A DNA stretch of 64,000 bases from CAYLXX01 sp964484325 (GTDB lineage Bacteria; Patescibacteriota; Microgenomatia; UBA1406; GWC2-37-13), in NCBI GenBank assembly GCA_964484325.1, contig CAZAEE010000005.1:1-64000 (forward strand), written 5' to 3'. The translations under genes were made by a program, and so were the position numbers. The notes beneath the pieces were generated by a model. It was not told where the DNA came from. It worked only from the letters and a program-made list of their open reading frames with translations, and did not search any database. Position 1 is the stretch's first letter. Each line of letters begins with the position of its first letter. Positions 41,926 through 51,482 of this stretch are shown piece after piece.

Positions 41926-42114
41926 TTATTGACTACACCCTGGAAGAATAAACGGACAGATACCTAAATTTAGACCTAGTTTTCGAGAAATAACAAACGT
42001 AATATAGACAATTATGGCTACAAAAAGCATATAACCAATGCTTTTTGTTAAACCTGGCCAGATACTTTCTGACTTTTCTTCTTTTTTTGGTTTTTTCCTT
42101 AACTTTTTATCCAT
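41926..42114 (-). CDS. Small single-span membrane protein
   Basis: A 62-residue protein with a Lys-rich start (MDKKLRKKPKKEEKSES), one membrane helix at about 25-45 and two Cys near the end (GICPFILPGCSQ). TATAAA eight bases upstream of the ATG. It ends next to the lexA stop. Function unknown. Confidence 0.6.
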   Translation of the reverse strand: MDKKLRKKPKKEEKSESIWPGLTKSIGYMLFVAIIVYITFVISRKLGLNLGICPFILPGCSQ

Positions 42115-42137
42115 ACATACATTTTATACTAATAATT

Positions 42138-42143
42138 TATAAT
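42138..42143 (+). promoter_or_regulatory. -10 box of the 179-residue secreted protein, leaderless
   Basis: TATAAT six bases before the ATG at 42150; this picks 42150 over a TTG or ATG farther upstream. Confidence 0.6.
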
Positions 42144-42149
42144 AGCAGG

Positions 42150-42689
42150 ATGAAGTATTGGTGGAGTTTTTTTATTTTTCTTCTTATTTTTTTTTGTTAC
42201 CAAATCCCTGTACAAGCTCATTTCATTAAAACAGATGGAACAATTACAACAGAGATCCATATAGATCCAAATGATGACCCGATCGCGGGCGAAAAATCGT
42301 TCATAGGTATTGAGGTAAACGATCGATCTGGAAAGTTTAGCCCATCTTCATGTACTTGCACAATAGTCATATCAAACAGATCAATAGATGTATTAAAAAC
42401 ATCTTTTTTTACCGTAAATAAACTGACGAATGAAACAGAGCTGCCGTTTATTTTCCCAAAAGATACCACCTATACAGTCACTTTATCTGGCAAACCAATA
42501 CAACCGAATGTGTTTCAACCATTTCAAACACAGTATGAAGTTCATGTTGAGCATCCTCTGCCATTACTTCAACATATTCTCAGATCAACCCATTTTGTCC
42601 CTACGATTTTAGTCATTATAGCGTTCATTATCACATTTCTTATTTCACTCTATAATAACTATAAACAACCAAAATCGACCAACGTCTAA
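42150..42689 (+). CDS. Secreted protein with C-terminal membrane anchor
   Basis: A 179-residue protein: signal peptide (about 1-21, ending VQAHF), an immunoglobulin-like beta domain (about 22-140) with a CTC motif, and a C-terminal helix (about 148-170) followed by a basic tail, so type I topology. The fold resembles copper-resistance/YtkA-like domains (polar start HFIKTDGTITTEIHIDP), but no clear metal motif is seen. Family uncertain. Confidence 0.7.
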   Translation: MKYWWSFFIFLLIFFCYQIPVQAHFIKTDGTITTEIHIDPNDDPIAGEKSFIGIEVNDRSGKFSPSSCTCTIVISNRSIDVLKTSFFTVNKLTNETELPFIFPKDTTYTVTLSGKPIQPNVFQPFQTQYEVHVEHPLPLLQHILRSTHFVPTILVIIAFIITFLISLYNNYKQPKSTNV

Positions 42690-42692
42690 TTG

Positions 42693-43250
42693 TTACATTG
42701 ACGTTATTTTAGACTGTCTTTGAAAGATGAAAGACGCAAATAACGAACCAGCCATAGTAATAATCCAGAAAAATAAAAATTGAAGTGACAAGGTATCTTC
42801 GCGCTTCTCAACTTCACGAAGAGATCGCCCAACAAGTATATAGCCTGAACTTTTATCATTATAGGCAGTTACCACGATAGCGCTACGTACACCTGGTTTC
42901 GGCTGCCAGGTTAATCTATTTTGTCCATGTGTATCGGCATAATCGAACACACCGTCTGGCGGCGAGATTTGTTTCCCGTCAAGCGAAATATTTGACGCGA
43001 GAGGCAGTTTTTTTTTGTTATAAATCGCGATAAAGGTACGTAAACTTTTATCGATCATGACTTTGTCTCCCTGATCAAACTGGGGTATTTGAGCTCCTGT
43101 TGACAAATGTTGAGCCAAATCTTCTGAGATCTCAACTTGAGGATCATTGGCAGACTGGCGAATCACCTGTTGAGCCACAATATAAACAAATAGACTAAGA
43201 ACTGTAATCACAATAGCTAAAGGTATCCAGTAGCGAATCGCAGAAACCAT
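42693..43250 (-). CDS. Two-span membrane protein with outside sensor-like domain
   Basis: A 185-residue protein with a helix near the N terminus (about 8-28), an extracytoplasmic domain of about 115 residues (SANDPQVEISEDLAQHLSTG to YNDKSSGYILVGRSL) and a second helix (about 157-177), ending QRQSKITSM. The layout is like the sensor half of a kinase without the kinase. TATAAT (minus strand, 43257-43262) six bases upstream sets the start at 43250. It lies inside the tail of the P-type ATPase promoter-free junction and partly overlaps no other gene. Confidence 0.7.
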   Translation of the reverse strand: MVSAIRYWIPLAIVITVLSLFVYIVAQQVIRQSANDPQVEISEDLAQHLSTGAQIPQFDQGDKVMIDKSLRTFIAIYNKKKLPLASNISLDGKQISPPDGVFDYADTHGQNRLTWQPKPGVRSAIVVTAYNDKSSGYILVGRSLREVEKREDTLSLQFLFFWIITMAGSLFASFIFQRQSKITSM

Positions 43251-43257
43251 ACGCACA

Positions 43258-45783
43258 TTATACAAAACTAAGCCTGCCTTTACCTGAGATAAGCTTATAG
43301 TAAAGAAGCTTCATAAGCTCTGTGCTAACAAAGTAACAGACTACAATAATCAAAATTGTCAAAAGATCGGATCGACTCGGCGAAATAAACTTAAAAAGAT
43401 TGTGACCAAACATAGTAAACGGCAGCACAATAGCTGTCAAAAAGGCCGCACTTGTAAGAATGATTAAGGGTGCAGACGGTAACTTGGCTTTATAGACGGG
43501 TAAGCGTGTACGAATCGAGAAAAGAAATAATAACTCTGTTAATACAGAACCAATAAACCAGTTTGTTTGCAAAACTTGGGGAGAAATTTTATAAAAAAGA
43601 GCAAAAAAAACAAAGTCAAAAACTGTGCTCACTACCCCAAGAATCGTTCCGATTAAAACAATCTCTTTAATCTCATAGGTCCGAGGACTTTTAAGCTCTT
43701 TCACGTCAATTGTATCGGTCGCGACTGCAATCATTGGGAAATCAGTTAACAAATTGATTAATAAAATCTGAAGCGGGAGTAATGGCAAATATGTTACAAA
43801 AAGTGAAGAAATGGCAACTGTATAAAAATTACCAAAGTTTGATGATAACGTGGCACGAATGTATTTTGAAGTGTTGGCAAATGTCTCCCTTCCCTCTTTA
43901 ATGCCATCAATAATTACCCTCAAACTTTTTTTCAGTAAAATGATGTCAGCTGCTTCTCTGGCAACATCGGTCGCGTTTTGGACAACAAGCGCTACATTAG
44001 CAATCTTTAAAGCAGGTGCGTCATTAATGCCTTCTCCAAGAAAACCTACCTCATATTTTTCCTCAAGTAGTTGGATAATGTTATATTTTTGCTGAGGAGA
44101 AACGCGCGCGAATACATGATACTTTAACACAGCTTCATGTTGATCATGTTCTGATAAATTATCAAACTCATCTCCGGTTAAAACTTCTGTCGGATCTGTA
44201 ATTAACGAGATTTTATGGGCAACAATTCCGGCTACCTCTCGACTATCACCTGTTAACACTTTTATCTGCACATTAAGCTGTTTTGCTTCTTGTATGGACT
44301 CATTAACAGTTTTTTTAATGGGATCAATGAACGAAATCAATCCAACAAACTCAAGACCTTTCTCATCCGGATCTTTTTCCTGACTATAACTTATCTCTTT
44401 TCTGGCAACTGCGATGATTCTGTTTCCTTTCTCTTTCTCAGTCCACTTGGTGATTTCGTGTTTTTCTTTGATCGTCAAGTTTACACATAGTTTTTCAATT
44501 TCTTCAAGTGCTCCGCGAACTATCAGTTGATAGTGACTGTTTTTTTTCACGATCATGCTTGATCTTTTACGGACAGGATCAAAGGGTATTTCTTTTACTC
44601 TTTCATACTGAGCCATTTTCTTTTTATCAGGTTCAGATAGCGAATTAAGGAGCGTGATGTCAAAAGAATGGACTGACTGATTTTTATTTTTTCGAAGCGT
44701 TGACGCTAATGTAGCGTCAACGAGTACGTCTTCATCTTTTTTTAGTGCCAACGAATCTTGTAATGTCAGTTGATTTTCAGTCAGTGTTCCGGTTTTATCA
44801 GTACATAAAACTTCAATACTCCCCAAATCCTCAATAGCCGACAGACGTTTTACAACCACTTTACTTCTTGCAAGTCGCAGAGCACCTCGCGATAAAGAAA
44901 AAGTGATAACAACTGGCAATGCTTCGGGGATGACGCTCACTGCCAAAGCAATGGAAAAGATAAGAAGCTCAGGCACGTTTACGGCCGCGCCTTTCAAAAA
45001 AATATTGATACAAAAAATACCAGCTAGTGTTGTCAAGATAAGATAAAGAATAAACCGGCTGAATCGGGCGATGCCTTTTTCAAAACTGCTTTGCCGATGT
45101 GTTTCAACAGTTAGCTTCGTGATTTGACCAAGAACGGTTGAACGGCCGGTTGCAAAAACTACGCCTTTTGCTTCACCAGAAGCAATAGTTGTTCCAGAAA
45201 AACAGATGTTAGTTGCTTGATACATTTCTTTGACTTCTGTACTTAATTCTGTAGGAGTCTTCCTGACAGCGACTGACTCTCCTGTTAAAACTGACTCATC
45301 AACGGTGACATTAGTTTCTTCAATAATTCGAACATCTGCCGGCACGACATCGCCAGCTTCAAGAAGAATAATATCTCCTGGAACAAGTTCTGAACTGTCG
45401 ACCTCCATCTCTTTACCAGCGCGAACTACTCTATCTTGTGAACGAATAAACTTTTTTAAAAGTTTCAGTGTTCGCTCGGAATGATATTCTTGGTAAAATC
45501 CGAGAGTAGTGTTAATCGATACAAAAAGTAAAATCATTGAGGCGTCAATTTTTTCTCCAAGAAAATAAGAGATACCTGCCGCCGCTATAAGCAAATATAA
45601 AAATGGTGACTTAAATTGACGAAGTAATACCTGCCACCAGTATGTTTGTTGACTCCCGATGATATTCGGACCGTATTTCTGAAGTCTTGCATGAGCTTCT
45701 GTATTAGCTAAACCATCTTTGCCTGTTTCCAAAAGACGAAATAAGTCCTCAATTTTTTTATCTGTAAAAGTCGAAAAACCCAT
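43258..45783 (-). CDS. P-type cation ATPase, MgtA/P3B-like, with GEGIND instead of GDGIND
   Basis: An 841-residue P-type ATPase with about ten membrane helices. TGES is in VLTGESVAV, the ion-site helix reads SVIPEALP, the phosphorylated Asp is in CTDKTGTLTE, and the hinge is GEGINDAPALK. The IPEALPVVITFSLSRGALRLARSKVVVKRL stretch and SNFGNFYTVAIS are closest to MgtA-type magnesium pumps. The first Asp of the hinge, which helps hold catalytic magnesium, is Glu here (codon GAA). Start 45783 is chosen for TATTAT (45791-45796, minus strand) seven bases upstream. It is divergent from a ZIP transporter. Confidence 0.88.
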   Translation of the reverse strand: MGFSTFTDKKIEDLFRLLETGKDGLANTEAHARLQKYGPNIIGSQQTYWWQVLLRQFKSPFLYLLIAAAGISYFLGEKIDASMILLFVSINTTLGFYQEYHSERTLKLLKKFIRSQDRVVRAGKEMEVDSSELVPGDIILLEAGDVVPADVRIIEETNVTVDESVLTGESVAVRKTPTELSTEVKEMYQATNICFSGTTIASGEAKGVVFATGRSTVLGQITKLTVETHRQSSFEKGIARFSRFILYLILTTLAGIFCINIFLKGAAVNVPELLIFSIALAVSVIPEALPVVITFSLSRGALRLARSKVVVKRLSAIEDLGSIEVLCTDKTGTLTENQLTLQDSLALKKDEDVLVDATLASTLRKNKNQSVHSFDITLLNSLSEPDKKKMAQYERVKEIPFDPVRKRSSMIVKKNSHYQLIVRGALEEIEKLCVNLTIKEKHEITKWTEKEKGNRIIAVARKEISYSQEKDPDEKGLEFVGLISFIDPIKKTVNESIQEAKQLNVQIKVLTGDSREVAGIVAHKISLITDPTEVLTGDEFDNLSEHDQHEAVLKYHVFARVSPQQKYNIIQLLEEKYEVGFLGEGINDAPALKIANVALVVQNATDVAREAADIILLKKSLRVIIDGIKEGRETFANTSKYIRATLSSNFGNFYTVAISSLFVTYLPLLPLQILLINLLTDFPMIAVATDTIDVKELKSPRTYEIKEIVLIGTILGVVSTVFDFVFFALFYKISPQVLQTNWFIGSVLTELLFLFSIRTRLPVYKAKLPSAPLIILTSAAFLTAIVLPFTMFGHNLFKFISPSRSDLLTILIIVVCYFVSTELMKLLYYKLISGKGRLSFV

Positions 45784-45863
45784 GTACTTGATAATACCCC
45801 ATTTCAAGAACTAATTTCAAATAGAGCTTTTTGAAGTAAGAAAATTATGGTAAGATTGCTGGT

Positions 45864-46589
45864 ATGATACCAATTCTATTTTCTGTAATTACTGCTTGTT
45901 CAACCTTCTTAGGAGGTATTTTTTCTCTTTATAATCAAAAAAAGATTCATTATATCTTAAGCTTTACTGCCGGAGTACTTATCGCGGTGTGTTTTTTCGA
46001 CATTATTCCTGAAATATTTGACATCGTTCAAAAGAACAATTATGACATTACGCTTCCTCTTATCGCTATTGTAGTTGGTTATTTGCTTATTCACATTTTA
46101 GAAAAATATGCCGTTATTCATCACTCACATGAAGGTGAATACGCCACCCATCGTCACCCTCAAGTAGGAATGATCAGCTCAGCTGGACTGGTATTTCATA
46201 GTTTACTTGATGGTATTGGCATAGGACTAGGTTTTCACGTTAACCCACATGTCGGAATGATAGTTGCGCTTGCTGTAATCTCTCACGATTTTTCCGATGG
46301 TTTAAACACTGTCTCATTAATGCTCATTAACAAAAATACCCGAAAGAAAGCCTTTCTGTTTCTGGTCTTTGATGCAGTTGCACCTTTTCTCGGTGTAGTT
46401 ATCACCTTTATCATAGCCATTCCTGAAACAATACTTGTTCTGTACTTAGGATTTTTTGCCGGATTTCTTCTCTATATCGGCTCAAGCGATCTTTTACCGG
46501 AAGCACACAGCAAACATAGTTCCTGGAAAATGATTGGCTTAACAGTCTTTGGTATTGTCTTCATCTTTATCGTCACAAGATTTACTTGA
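45864..46589 (+). CDS. ZIP-family metal transporter
   Basis: A 241-residue membrane protein with about seven or eight helices. Helix motifs HSLLDGIGIGLG and SHDFSDGLN carry the His, Asp and Gly of the metal site, and a His-rich loop (HHSHEGEYATHRHPQ) sits between helices. ZIPs bring zinc, iron or manganese in. TAAGAT is seven bases before the ATG. It is divergent from the P-type ATPase and 1 base from the VKOR gene end. Confidence 0.9.
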   Translation: MIPILFSVITACSTFLGGIFSLYNQKKIHYILSFTAGVLIAVCFFDIIPEIFDIVQKNNYDITLPLIAIVVGYLLIHILEKYAVIHHSHEGEYATHRHPQVGMISSAGLVFHSLLDGIGIGLGFHVNPHVGMIVALAVISHDFSDGLNTVSLMLINKNTRKKAFLFLVFDAVAPFLGVVITFIIAIPETILVLYLGFFAGFLLYIGSSDLLPEAHSKHSSWKMIGLTVFGIVFIFIVTRFT

Positions 46590-46994
46590 TTACCGTCGCT
46601 TATTCTCAATTAGGGAAAGTGTGAAAATGGAGATCATCACGATTTGACATCCGATACATACCGGACAGATAACATGAAGCTGGAATAACTCCCGATAAGC
46701 AATCCAAAGACAAAAAACGAGTCCGAATGTCGCCATACCTAACATCAACTTTTTGTTGTGTAGAATTGCGGCAACAAAAATGATTATGTATCCTATAAAT
46801 CCGTAAAGTGGTGTTGGCACTCCAAAAGTTTTTGCCACTGCTCCGGAAATGACTGCGTCGCAGTTAACTACGCTGTTGATTCGACACGGTTGAAATGCTG
46901 GATGAAAAAACTGTTGCCACAGAAGATAAATCGAAAGGAGTAAACCAATAAGAGAAAGAATTTTTACGTATAAATATATTTTTTTACTACTCAT
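46590..46994 (-). CDS. Vitamin K epoxide reductase (VKOR) family protein
   Basis: A 134-residue protein with four membrane helices. Active-site CPVC is C110-C113, with a loop Cys pair C37 and C45 (CRINSVVNC). In bacteria VKOR reoxidises a DsbA-like disulfide donor outside the membrane, which fits the many Cys-rich secreted proteins in this window. No thioredoxin-like partner is fused or adjacent. It begins three bases after the SDR stop. Confidence 0.92.
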   Translation of the reverse strand: MSSKKIYLYVKILSLIGLLLSIYLLWQQFFHPAFQPCRINSVVNCDAVISGAVAKTFGVPTPLYGFIGYIIIFVAAILHNKKLMLGMATFGLVFCLWIAYRELFQLHVICPVCIGCQIVMISIFTLSLIENKRR

Positions 46995-46997
46995 GTT

Positions 46998-47816
46998 TTA
47001 GGATAACAACACCCCGCCATCAACAACCACTTGCGTCCCTGTCATATACGATGACATTTCTGAAGCAAGAAACAAAGCTACCTTACCAATATCATCAGGC
47101 TCGCCCATTCTATGCATGGGGATTTTAGACAAAAAACTCTCTAGTACCTTTTTCATGTCAACCGAAGGAGATATTGGCATGGCTGCTTGCAGTCTCTGAA
47201 CACCGGGTGTAAGTACTCCACCTGGCGCAATGGCATTCACCCAGATTTTATGAGGTGCCAGCTCTAAGGCTATATTTTTCGTGAAACCCCACACGCCATG
47301 TTTTGATGCATCGTAGTGAGCAAGACCAACAGATGAAGGATGCAGAGCATCGATTGAAGTAACATTGATGATTTTACCACCTTTACCCTGAGTAATCATT
47401 TGACTAGATGCATATTTAACACATAAAAAGACACCATTCAGGTTTACTCCGATCACTTTTTCAAAATCTGCCAATGTCATTTGGGAAACAGGAATCGACG
47501 GATAAATTCCGGCATTATTCACCAAGATGTCGACTGAACCATACGTTTGAACTGCTTTTTCAACCATGGCCTTCACCTGATCTTCCATCGACACATCTGT
47601 GGGAATGGCCATCGCTTTCCACCCTTTGGCAGTCAGATCCTGAGCTGCTTTTTCACCTTCAGAAGCTGTCCGATTGGCGATCACGACATTAGCACCAGCT
47701 TCAGCCAGTCGATACGAAATGCCATAGCCTATACCCAAAGCGCCACCTGTAACAATCGCAGTCTGACCAGTTAAGTTAAGAAGTTGCTGAATCGGTTTCA
47801 TGTTTGATGGGTCCAT
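46998..47816 (-). CDS. Short-chain dehydrogenase/reductase
   Basis: A 272-residue classic SDR. Cofactor loop TGGALGIG (about 19-26), NNAG (about 99-102), catalytic Ser in VTSIDALH, YDASK (about 170-174) and the end TGTQVVVDGGVLLS are all present. Substrate unknown; the fold is close to sugar or 3-oxoacyl dehydrogenases. A TATACT is nine bases upstream of the ATG at 47816; an inner ATG at 47801 is also possible. It is co-transcribed with VKOR. Confidence 0.9.
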   Translation of the reverse strand: MDPSNMKPIQQLLNLTGQTAIVTGGALGIGYGISYRLAEAGANVVIANRTASEGEKAAQDLTAKGWKAMAIPTDVSMEDQVKAMVEKAVQTYGSVDILVNNAGIYPSIPVSQMTLADFEKVIGVNLNGVFLCVKYASSQMITQGKGGKIINVTSIDALHPSSVGLAHYDASKHGVWGFTKNIALELAPHKIWVNAIAPGGVLTPGVQRLQAAMPISPSVDMKKVLESFLSKIPMHRMGEPDDIGKVALFLASEMSSYMTGTQVVVDGGVLLS

Positions 47817-47901
47817 TGCGATTTAAGTATAGTACTTTTTTTTAAAAACAACAGATATATTTTCATACAGGATTATTACGCAGGCTTGATAAGCTTTTTA
47901 T

Positions 47902-48237
47902 ATGAGGCCATTAAAACTGGTTATTTTGGTTTTGATTGTCCTGATGCTGATTGCGACTGCTTTTGCTCTTACTATATATAAAAAAGCTCAAATTCAGGAA
48001 CGTGCACAGGCGTTACAACAGGCAGCATTGATTCAAAAAAAAAGCGATAATCAAAAGAAATTACAAGATTGTTTGGCAAAACAAGACGTCTCTCTTCAAA
48101 AAAGTATTGAGACAGAGTGCGCCAATAGTGACAACAACCCAACCTGTAGTCCTTCTCAAACTGCAATGCAGGATATTATGAGGCGGGTCGATGAAAATAA
48201 AGATATCTGTAGACTGAAGTATGAAAATAACTATTGA
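47902..48237 (+). CDS. Small anchored protein with outside Cys
   Basis: A 111-residue protein: membrane helix at about 4-25 (LKLVILVLIVLMLIATAFAL), a Gln/Lys/Ala-rich helical stretch (about 28-55), then four Cys (CLAKQ, ECANS, PTCSPS and DICRL) spaced to make disulfides. Family unknown. The Cys suit the VKOR route encoded just upstream. Confidence 0.6.
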   Translation: MRPLKLVILVLIVLMLIATAFALTIYKKAQIQERAQALQQAALIQKKSDNQKKLQDCLAKQDVSLQKSIETECANSDNNPTCSPSQTAMQDIMRRVDENKDICRLKYENNY

Positions 48238-48273
48238 AATGGGTCAATGGAGTATGATATTGTTAAAAATATG

Positions 48274-49473
48274 GATACTACGAAAGCGCCACCAAGCCAA
48301 CCTCAATCTCCTCAAATTACCCCTAATAAAACGACTAACCCAAAACTACTCCTTTCAGCAACTTTTTTAGTCATAATATCGATCATCAGCATTTTTTTTC
48401 TCTCATCCAAATTAACATCGAGGTCCAACATTACCCAAGTACCCACAGCGGCGGTCCAAACCCCGTTATTTCTTGCCATTGAAAGTCCCCGGGGGCCTGT
48501 GACAGCTGTTGATGGAGAAGTTCTCGTAAAAGGTAAGACGCTTCCATATACTACAGTCATGGCCTATTCAGACACTGATGAAACAAGCATCGACAGCGAC
48601 GCAGATGGCAACTTCGAAACGAGCGTCATAGTCGGTGAAAATGGTGGACTAATCGGTATATCAGCGTTTTCTGATACTGGTGAAGAAAAAAGTGAAGCGT
48701 TAAACATACAACAATCTGAAGTTCTTGGAAAAAATACCTCTTCTAATCAGGAATCTGATAAACACGGCGGATCAGATAACAAAAGTGCCGGTAATGTGAA
48801 AAGTTCAACTAGTCAATCTGAGCCACCAGGACAGTCGAAGAAAGATTTTCATGGACCAAAAGGTCTACCTACACCACCAACTGATCAACAATTAACAGGG
48901 GGAGAGACCAAAAATCACGCTGAGGTCGAAAATGAGATAAAAACCTTTAAAAACAAAGGTCAAGAAAAAAAAGCGGCCAAAATCGGGGCTGAAAAAATCA
49001 AAGAACTTACCTCAGAAAGTTCAGGAAGTGCCGAGCTGACGAAAAAACAGCTTAAAAAAATGGAGTCGTCTGAAGCATCGAGTGCAGCTCAACTAAAACG
49101 TCATGCTATATCAGGGGTGATTACAGCGCTGGGAGATGGACTGATTACGATTGCCCACCAGATTCAACGAGATCGCATCACAATGATTGCATATAATGCT
49201 TCAACAGTCGTTGTAATGAAAGATATTCCCAATGCCACAGTCGCTAATCTTCAGGTGGGAATGCGTATTGCAGCCGTTGGTCAACCAGTTGATGCTGTAC
49301 TATTAGCAACTCGAATTCATGTTATTCCAGGGAAAGCGAATGGCATCTTCAGAAAATTCCCGATCGCCTCACCAAGCGCCACTCTTTCCAGTAGTCCAAC
49401 GCCAATTGCGACCGAAAGTGGTACCATCACGCCGTCTGTCTCAATCAGCCCGACACCTTCACCGACACCATAA
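48274..49473 (+). CDS. Anchored secreted protein with DUF5666-like domain
   Basis: A 399-residue protein: one helix (about 28-48), an Ig-like fold domain (about 65-145, SPRGPVTAVDGEVLVKGKTLPYTTVMAYSD), a polar low-complexity stretch (about 150-270), a beta domain like DUF5666 (about 275-365: ISGVITALGDGLITIAHQI to LQVGMRIAAVG), and a Ser/Thr/Pro tail. ATG at 48274 is chosen over 48247, which has a longer polar start. Role unknown; cell-surface. Confidence 0.7.
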   Translation, partial: DTTKAPPSQPQSPQITPNKTTNPKLLLSATFLVIISIISIFFLSSKLTSRSNITQVPTAAVQTPLFLAIESPRGPVTAVDGEVLVKGKTLPYTTVMAYSDTDETSIDSDADGNFETSVIVGENGGLIGISAFSDTGEEKSEALNIQQSEVLGKNTSSNQESDKHGGSDNKSAGNVKSSTSQSEPPGQSKKDFHGPKGLPTPPTDQQLTGGETKNHAEVENEIKTFKNKGQEKKAAKIGAEKIKELTSESSGSAELTKKQLKKMESSEASSAAQLKRHAISGVITALGDGLITIAHQIQRDRITMIAYNASTVVVMKDIPNATVANLQVGMRIAAVGQPVDAVLLATRIHVIPGKANGIFRKFPIASPSATLSSSPTPIATESGTITPSVSISPTPSPTP

Positions 49474-49474
49474 T

Positions 49475-49945
49475 CTAAATAATTTCCAGTTGTTTAAACC
49501 ACTCATACCAAACTTGTTCCAGTCCAGGATTTGTTTCCCAGGTTTTTTCGTCAATCTCACCTTTTAAATACTTGTCAGTCAGTTGAGCCATTTTTTTGAT
49601 TTCCTCAATTGAGTACCAACCATATTTTTTTACCTCAGGAGGATTTATGGTAATATCCCCTGTAACTTCAACTGAATATACTTTCCAATCATGGTGATCC
49701 CCACCGGGCCGACTACAACGCAAGTTTTTTCTCCCTTCAATGAGTAACTGCAACATTGTTGCCATTAATCCCACTTCTTCTTTTAACTCCCTTCTGGCCG
49801 CTTCTTCAAACGATGGACTATTGTCGACATGACCGGCTGGTGGAGCAAAGCCAAACGGATAAATCTTTCGCTCGATTAACAGATATTTATTATCTTTTTT
49901 CACGAGCATACCAACGCTGGTGTGATCGCAGTTTCTTATAGGCAC
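49475..49945 (-). CDS. Nudix hydrolase
   Basis: A hydrolase of about 156 residues with the full Nudix box GHVDNSPSFEEAARRELKEE followed by VGL. The exact start is unsure: GTG at 49945 gives VPIRNCDHTSVGMLV, and an ATG at 50020 is in frame but overlaps the divergent glycosyltransferase start. Substrate cannot be told; Nudix enzymes cleave nucleoside diphosphates linked to another moiety. Confidence 0.8.
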   Translation of the reverse strand: MPIRNCDHTSVGMLVKKDNKYLLIERKIYPFGFAPPAGHVDNSPSFEEAARRELKEEVGLMATMLQLLIEGRKNLRCSRPGGDHHDWKVYSVEVTGDITINPPEVKKYGWYSIEEIKKMAQLTDKYLKGEIDEKTWETNPGLEQVWYEWFKQLEII

Positions 49946-49988
49946 AATTGTAGCAAATTTGCACTTGTTTCCGACATCAAAAAAAGGG

Positions 49989-49994
49989 TATGAT
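49989..49994 (+). promoter_or_regulatory. -10 box of the GT2 gene, leaderless
   Basis: TATGAT six bases before the ATG at 50001; it decides between this ATG and an upstream TTG/ATG. Confidence 0.5.
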
Positions 49995-50000
49995 AATATA

Positions 50001-51479
50001 ATGGCCCAAAAAAACTCCATCAGTCATTTTGATGCTGAAACTGAAAGAATAAAAGGAAAAGGATTTTATCACAAAGGTGTCGAATATATTCATCATAGTA
50101 GTCTTCACTTTAACCAAACAGCCTTTATTCGAGTATCAACATCTCAGAAAGTTTTTTTACTCTGTTTAGTTGTCACAATTGCTGCCGGGTTTTATATTAA
50201 CTGGAGAGATACTTTAATTTTCATCATCTCGTTTCTAACAATCATTTATTTTGCAGATCTTCTTTTTAACTTATTTCTTATAATTCGCAGTTTTGCTAAA
50301 TCTCCAGAGATAACGGTCAATCAAGACGAATTAACCATTCTCGACAACGAGTTTTTACCAGATTACACTATCCTCTGTCCTCTCTATAAGGAGTGGAGAA
50401 TTCTACCTCAGTTTATTAAAGCGATGCAGAGTCTTGACTATCCGCAAGAAAAACTACAGATCATGCTTCTCCTTGAAGAAAAAGATACCGCAACAATCGC
50501 AAAAGCGCAGGAACTTAATTTATCATCAATTTTTGAGCTTGTCGTCGTACCCCATTCGAAACCTCAGACGAAACCAAAAGCGCTTAACTACGGACTTCAG
50601 CGAGCACGAGGTGAATTCATCGTCGTATATGACGCTGAAGATATTCCAGAAGTTGATCAGTTGAAAAAAGCGGTTGTTGCCTTTCGCAAAGTTGGCAGTA
50701 ACGTCAAGTGCATTCAGGCAAAACTGAACTTTTATAACCCCCACCAAAATATTCTTACCCGAGTTTTTACCGCAGAATACTCGCTCTGGTTTGATCTTGT
50801 GTTAACTGGACTGCAGTCGATCCATGCACCAATTCCTCTTGGTGGAACTTCCAATCATTTTCGTAAGGTAGATCTAAATGAACTGAAAGGGTGGGATGCG
50901 TTTAACGTCACTGAAGATTGTGATCTGGGAATGCGCATCATCAAAAAAGGGTATAAAACGGCTATTGTTGACTCAACAACGTATGAAGAAGCAAATAGCA
51001 GTATGACAAACTGGTTTTGGCAACGGACCCGCTGGATTAAAGGTTATATCCAAACATATTTAGTACACATGAGACAACCTCATGATTTTTTGACTCACTG
51101 GAAAGAACCCCATGTCATTACCTTTCAACTTATTGTCGGTGGCAAAGTCGCCTCGATGGTCATTAATCCTCTGATGTGGACACTAACGATTTTGTACTTT
51201 GTTTTTCGACCGATCATCGGTCCCACCATTGACTCGTTTTTCCCAGCACCGATTCTTTATATGGCAGTATTTTCACTTGTGATCGGCAACTTTTTATATC
51301 TATATTATTATATGATCGGTGCTGCCAAACGTGAACAACATGAAGTCATAAAGTATGTATTTTTCGTCCCTTTTTATTGGCTCGCAATGAGTCTTGCCAC
51401 CTATATATCTTGGTTTAAATTTATCGCAGAACCGCATTACTGGTCCAAAACCCGTCACGGATTGCACTTGAAAGTCTAA
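50001..51479 (+). CDS. Processive-type family 2 glycosyltransferase (cellulose/hyaluronan synthase-like)
   Basis: A 492-residue membrane enzyme. Two N-terminal helices (about 45-85) precede the GT-A domain with DAED (DxD), TEDCDLG and the QRTRWIKGY (QxxRW) signature of processive synthases, then four helices at the C terminus. It likely makes or extends an exported polysaccharide from nucleotide sugars. The next gene, a GT-C protein, starts three bases after its stop. Confidence 0.9.
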   Translation: MAQKNSISHFDAETERIKGKGFYHKGVEYIHHSSLHFNQTAFIRVSTSQKVFLLCLVVTIAAGFYINWRDTLIFIISFLTIIYFADLLFNLFLIIRSFAKSPEITVNQDELTILDNEFLPDYTILCPLYKEWRILPQFIKAMQSLDYPQEKLQIMLLLEEKDTATIAKAQELNLSSIFELVVVPHSKPQTKPKALNYGLQRARGEFIVVYDAEDIPEVDQLKKAVVAFRKVGSNVKCIQAKLNFYNPHQNILTRVFTAEYSLWFDLVLTGLQSIHAPIPLGGTSNHFRKVDLNELKGWDAFNVTEDCDLGMRIIKKGYKTAIVDSTTYEEANSSMTNWFWQRTRWIKGYIQTYLVHMRQPHDFLTHWKEPHVITFQLIVGGKVASMVINPLMWTLTILYFVFRPIIGPTIDSFFPAPILYMAVFSLVIGNFLYLYYYMIGAAKREQHEVIKYVFFVPFYWLAMSLATYISWFKFIAEPHYWSKTRHGLHLKV

Positions 51480-51482
51480 TTG

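Noticed and set aside
42045..42149. Upstream extension of the 179-residue secreted protein
   Set aside because: It would run through the promoter and hide the signal peptide.
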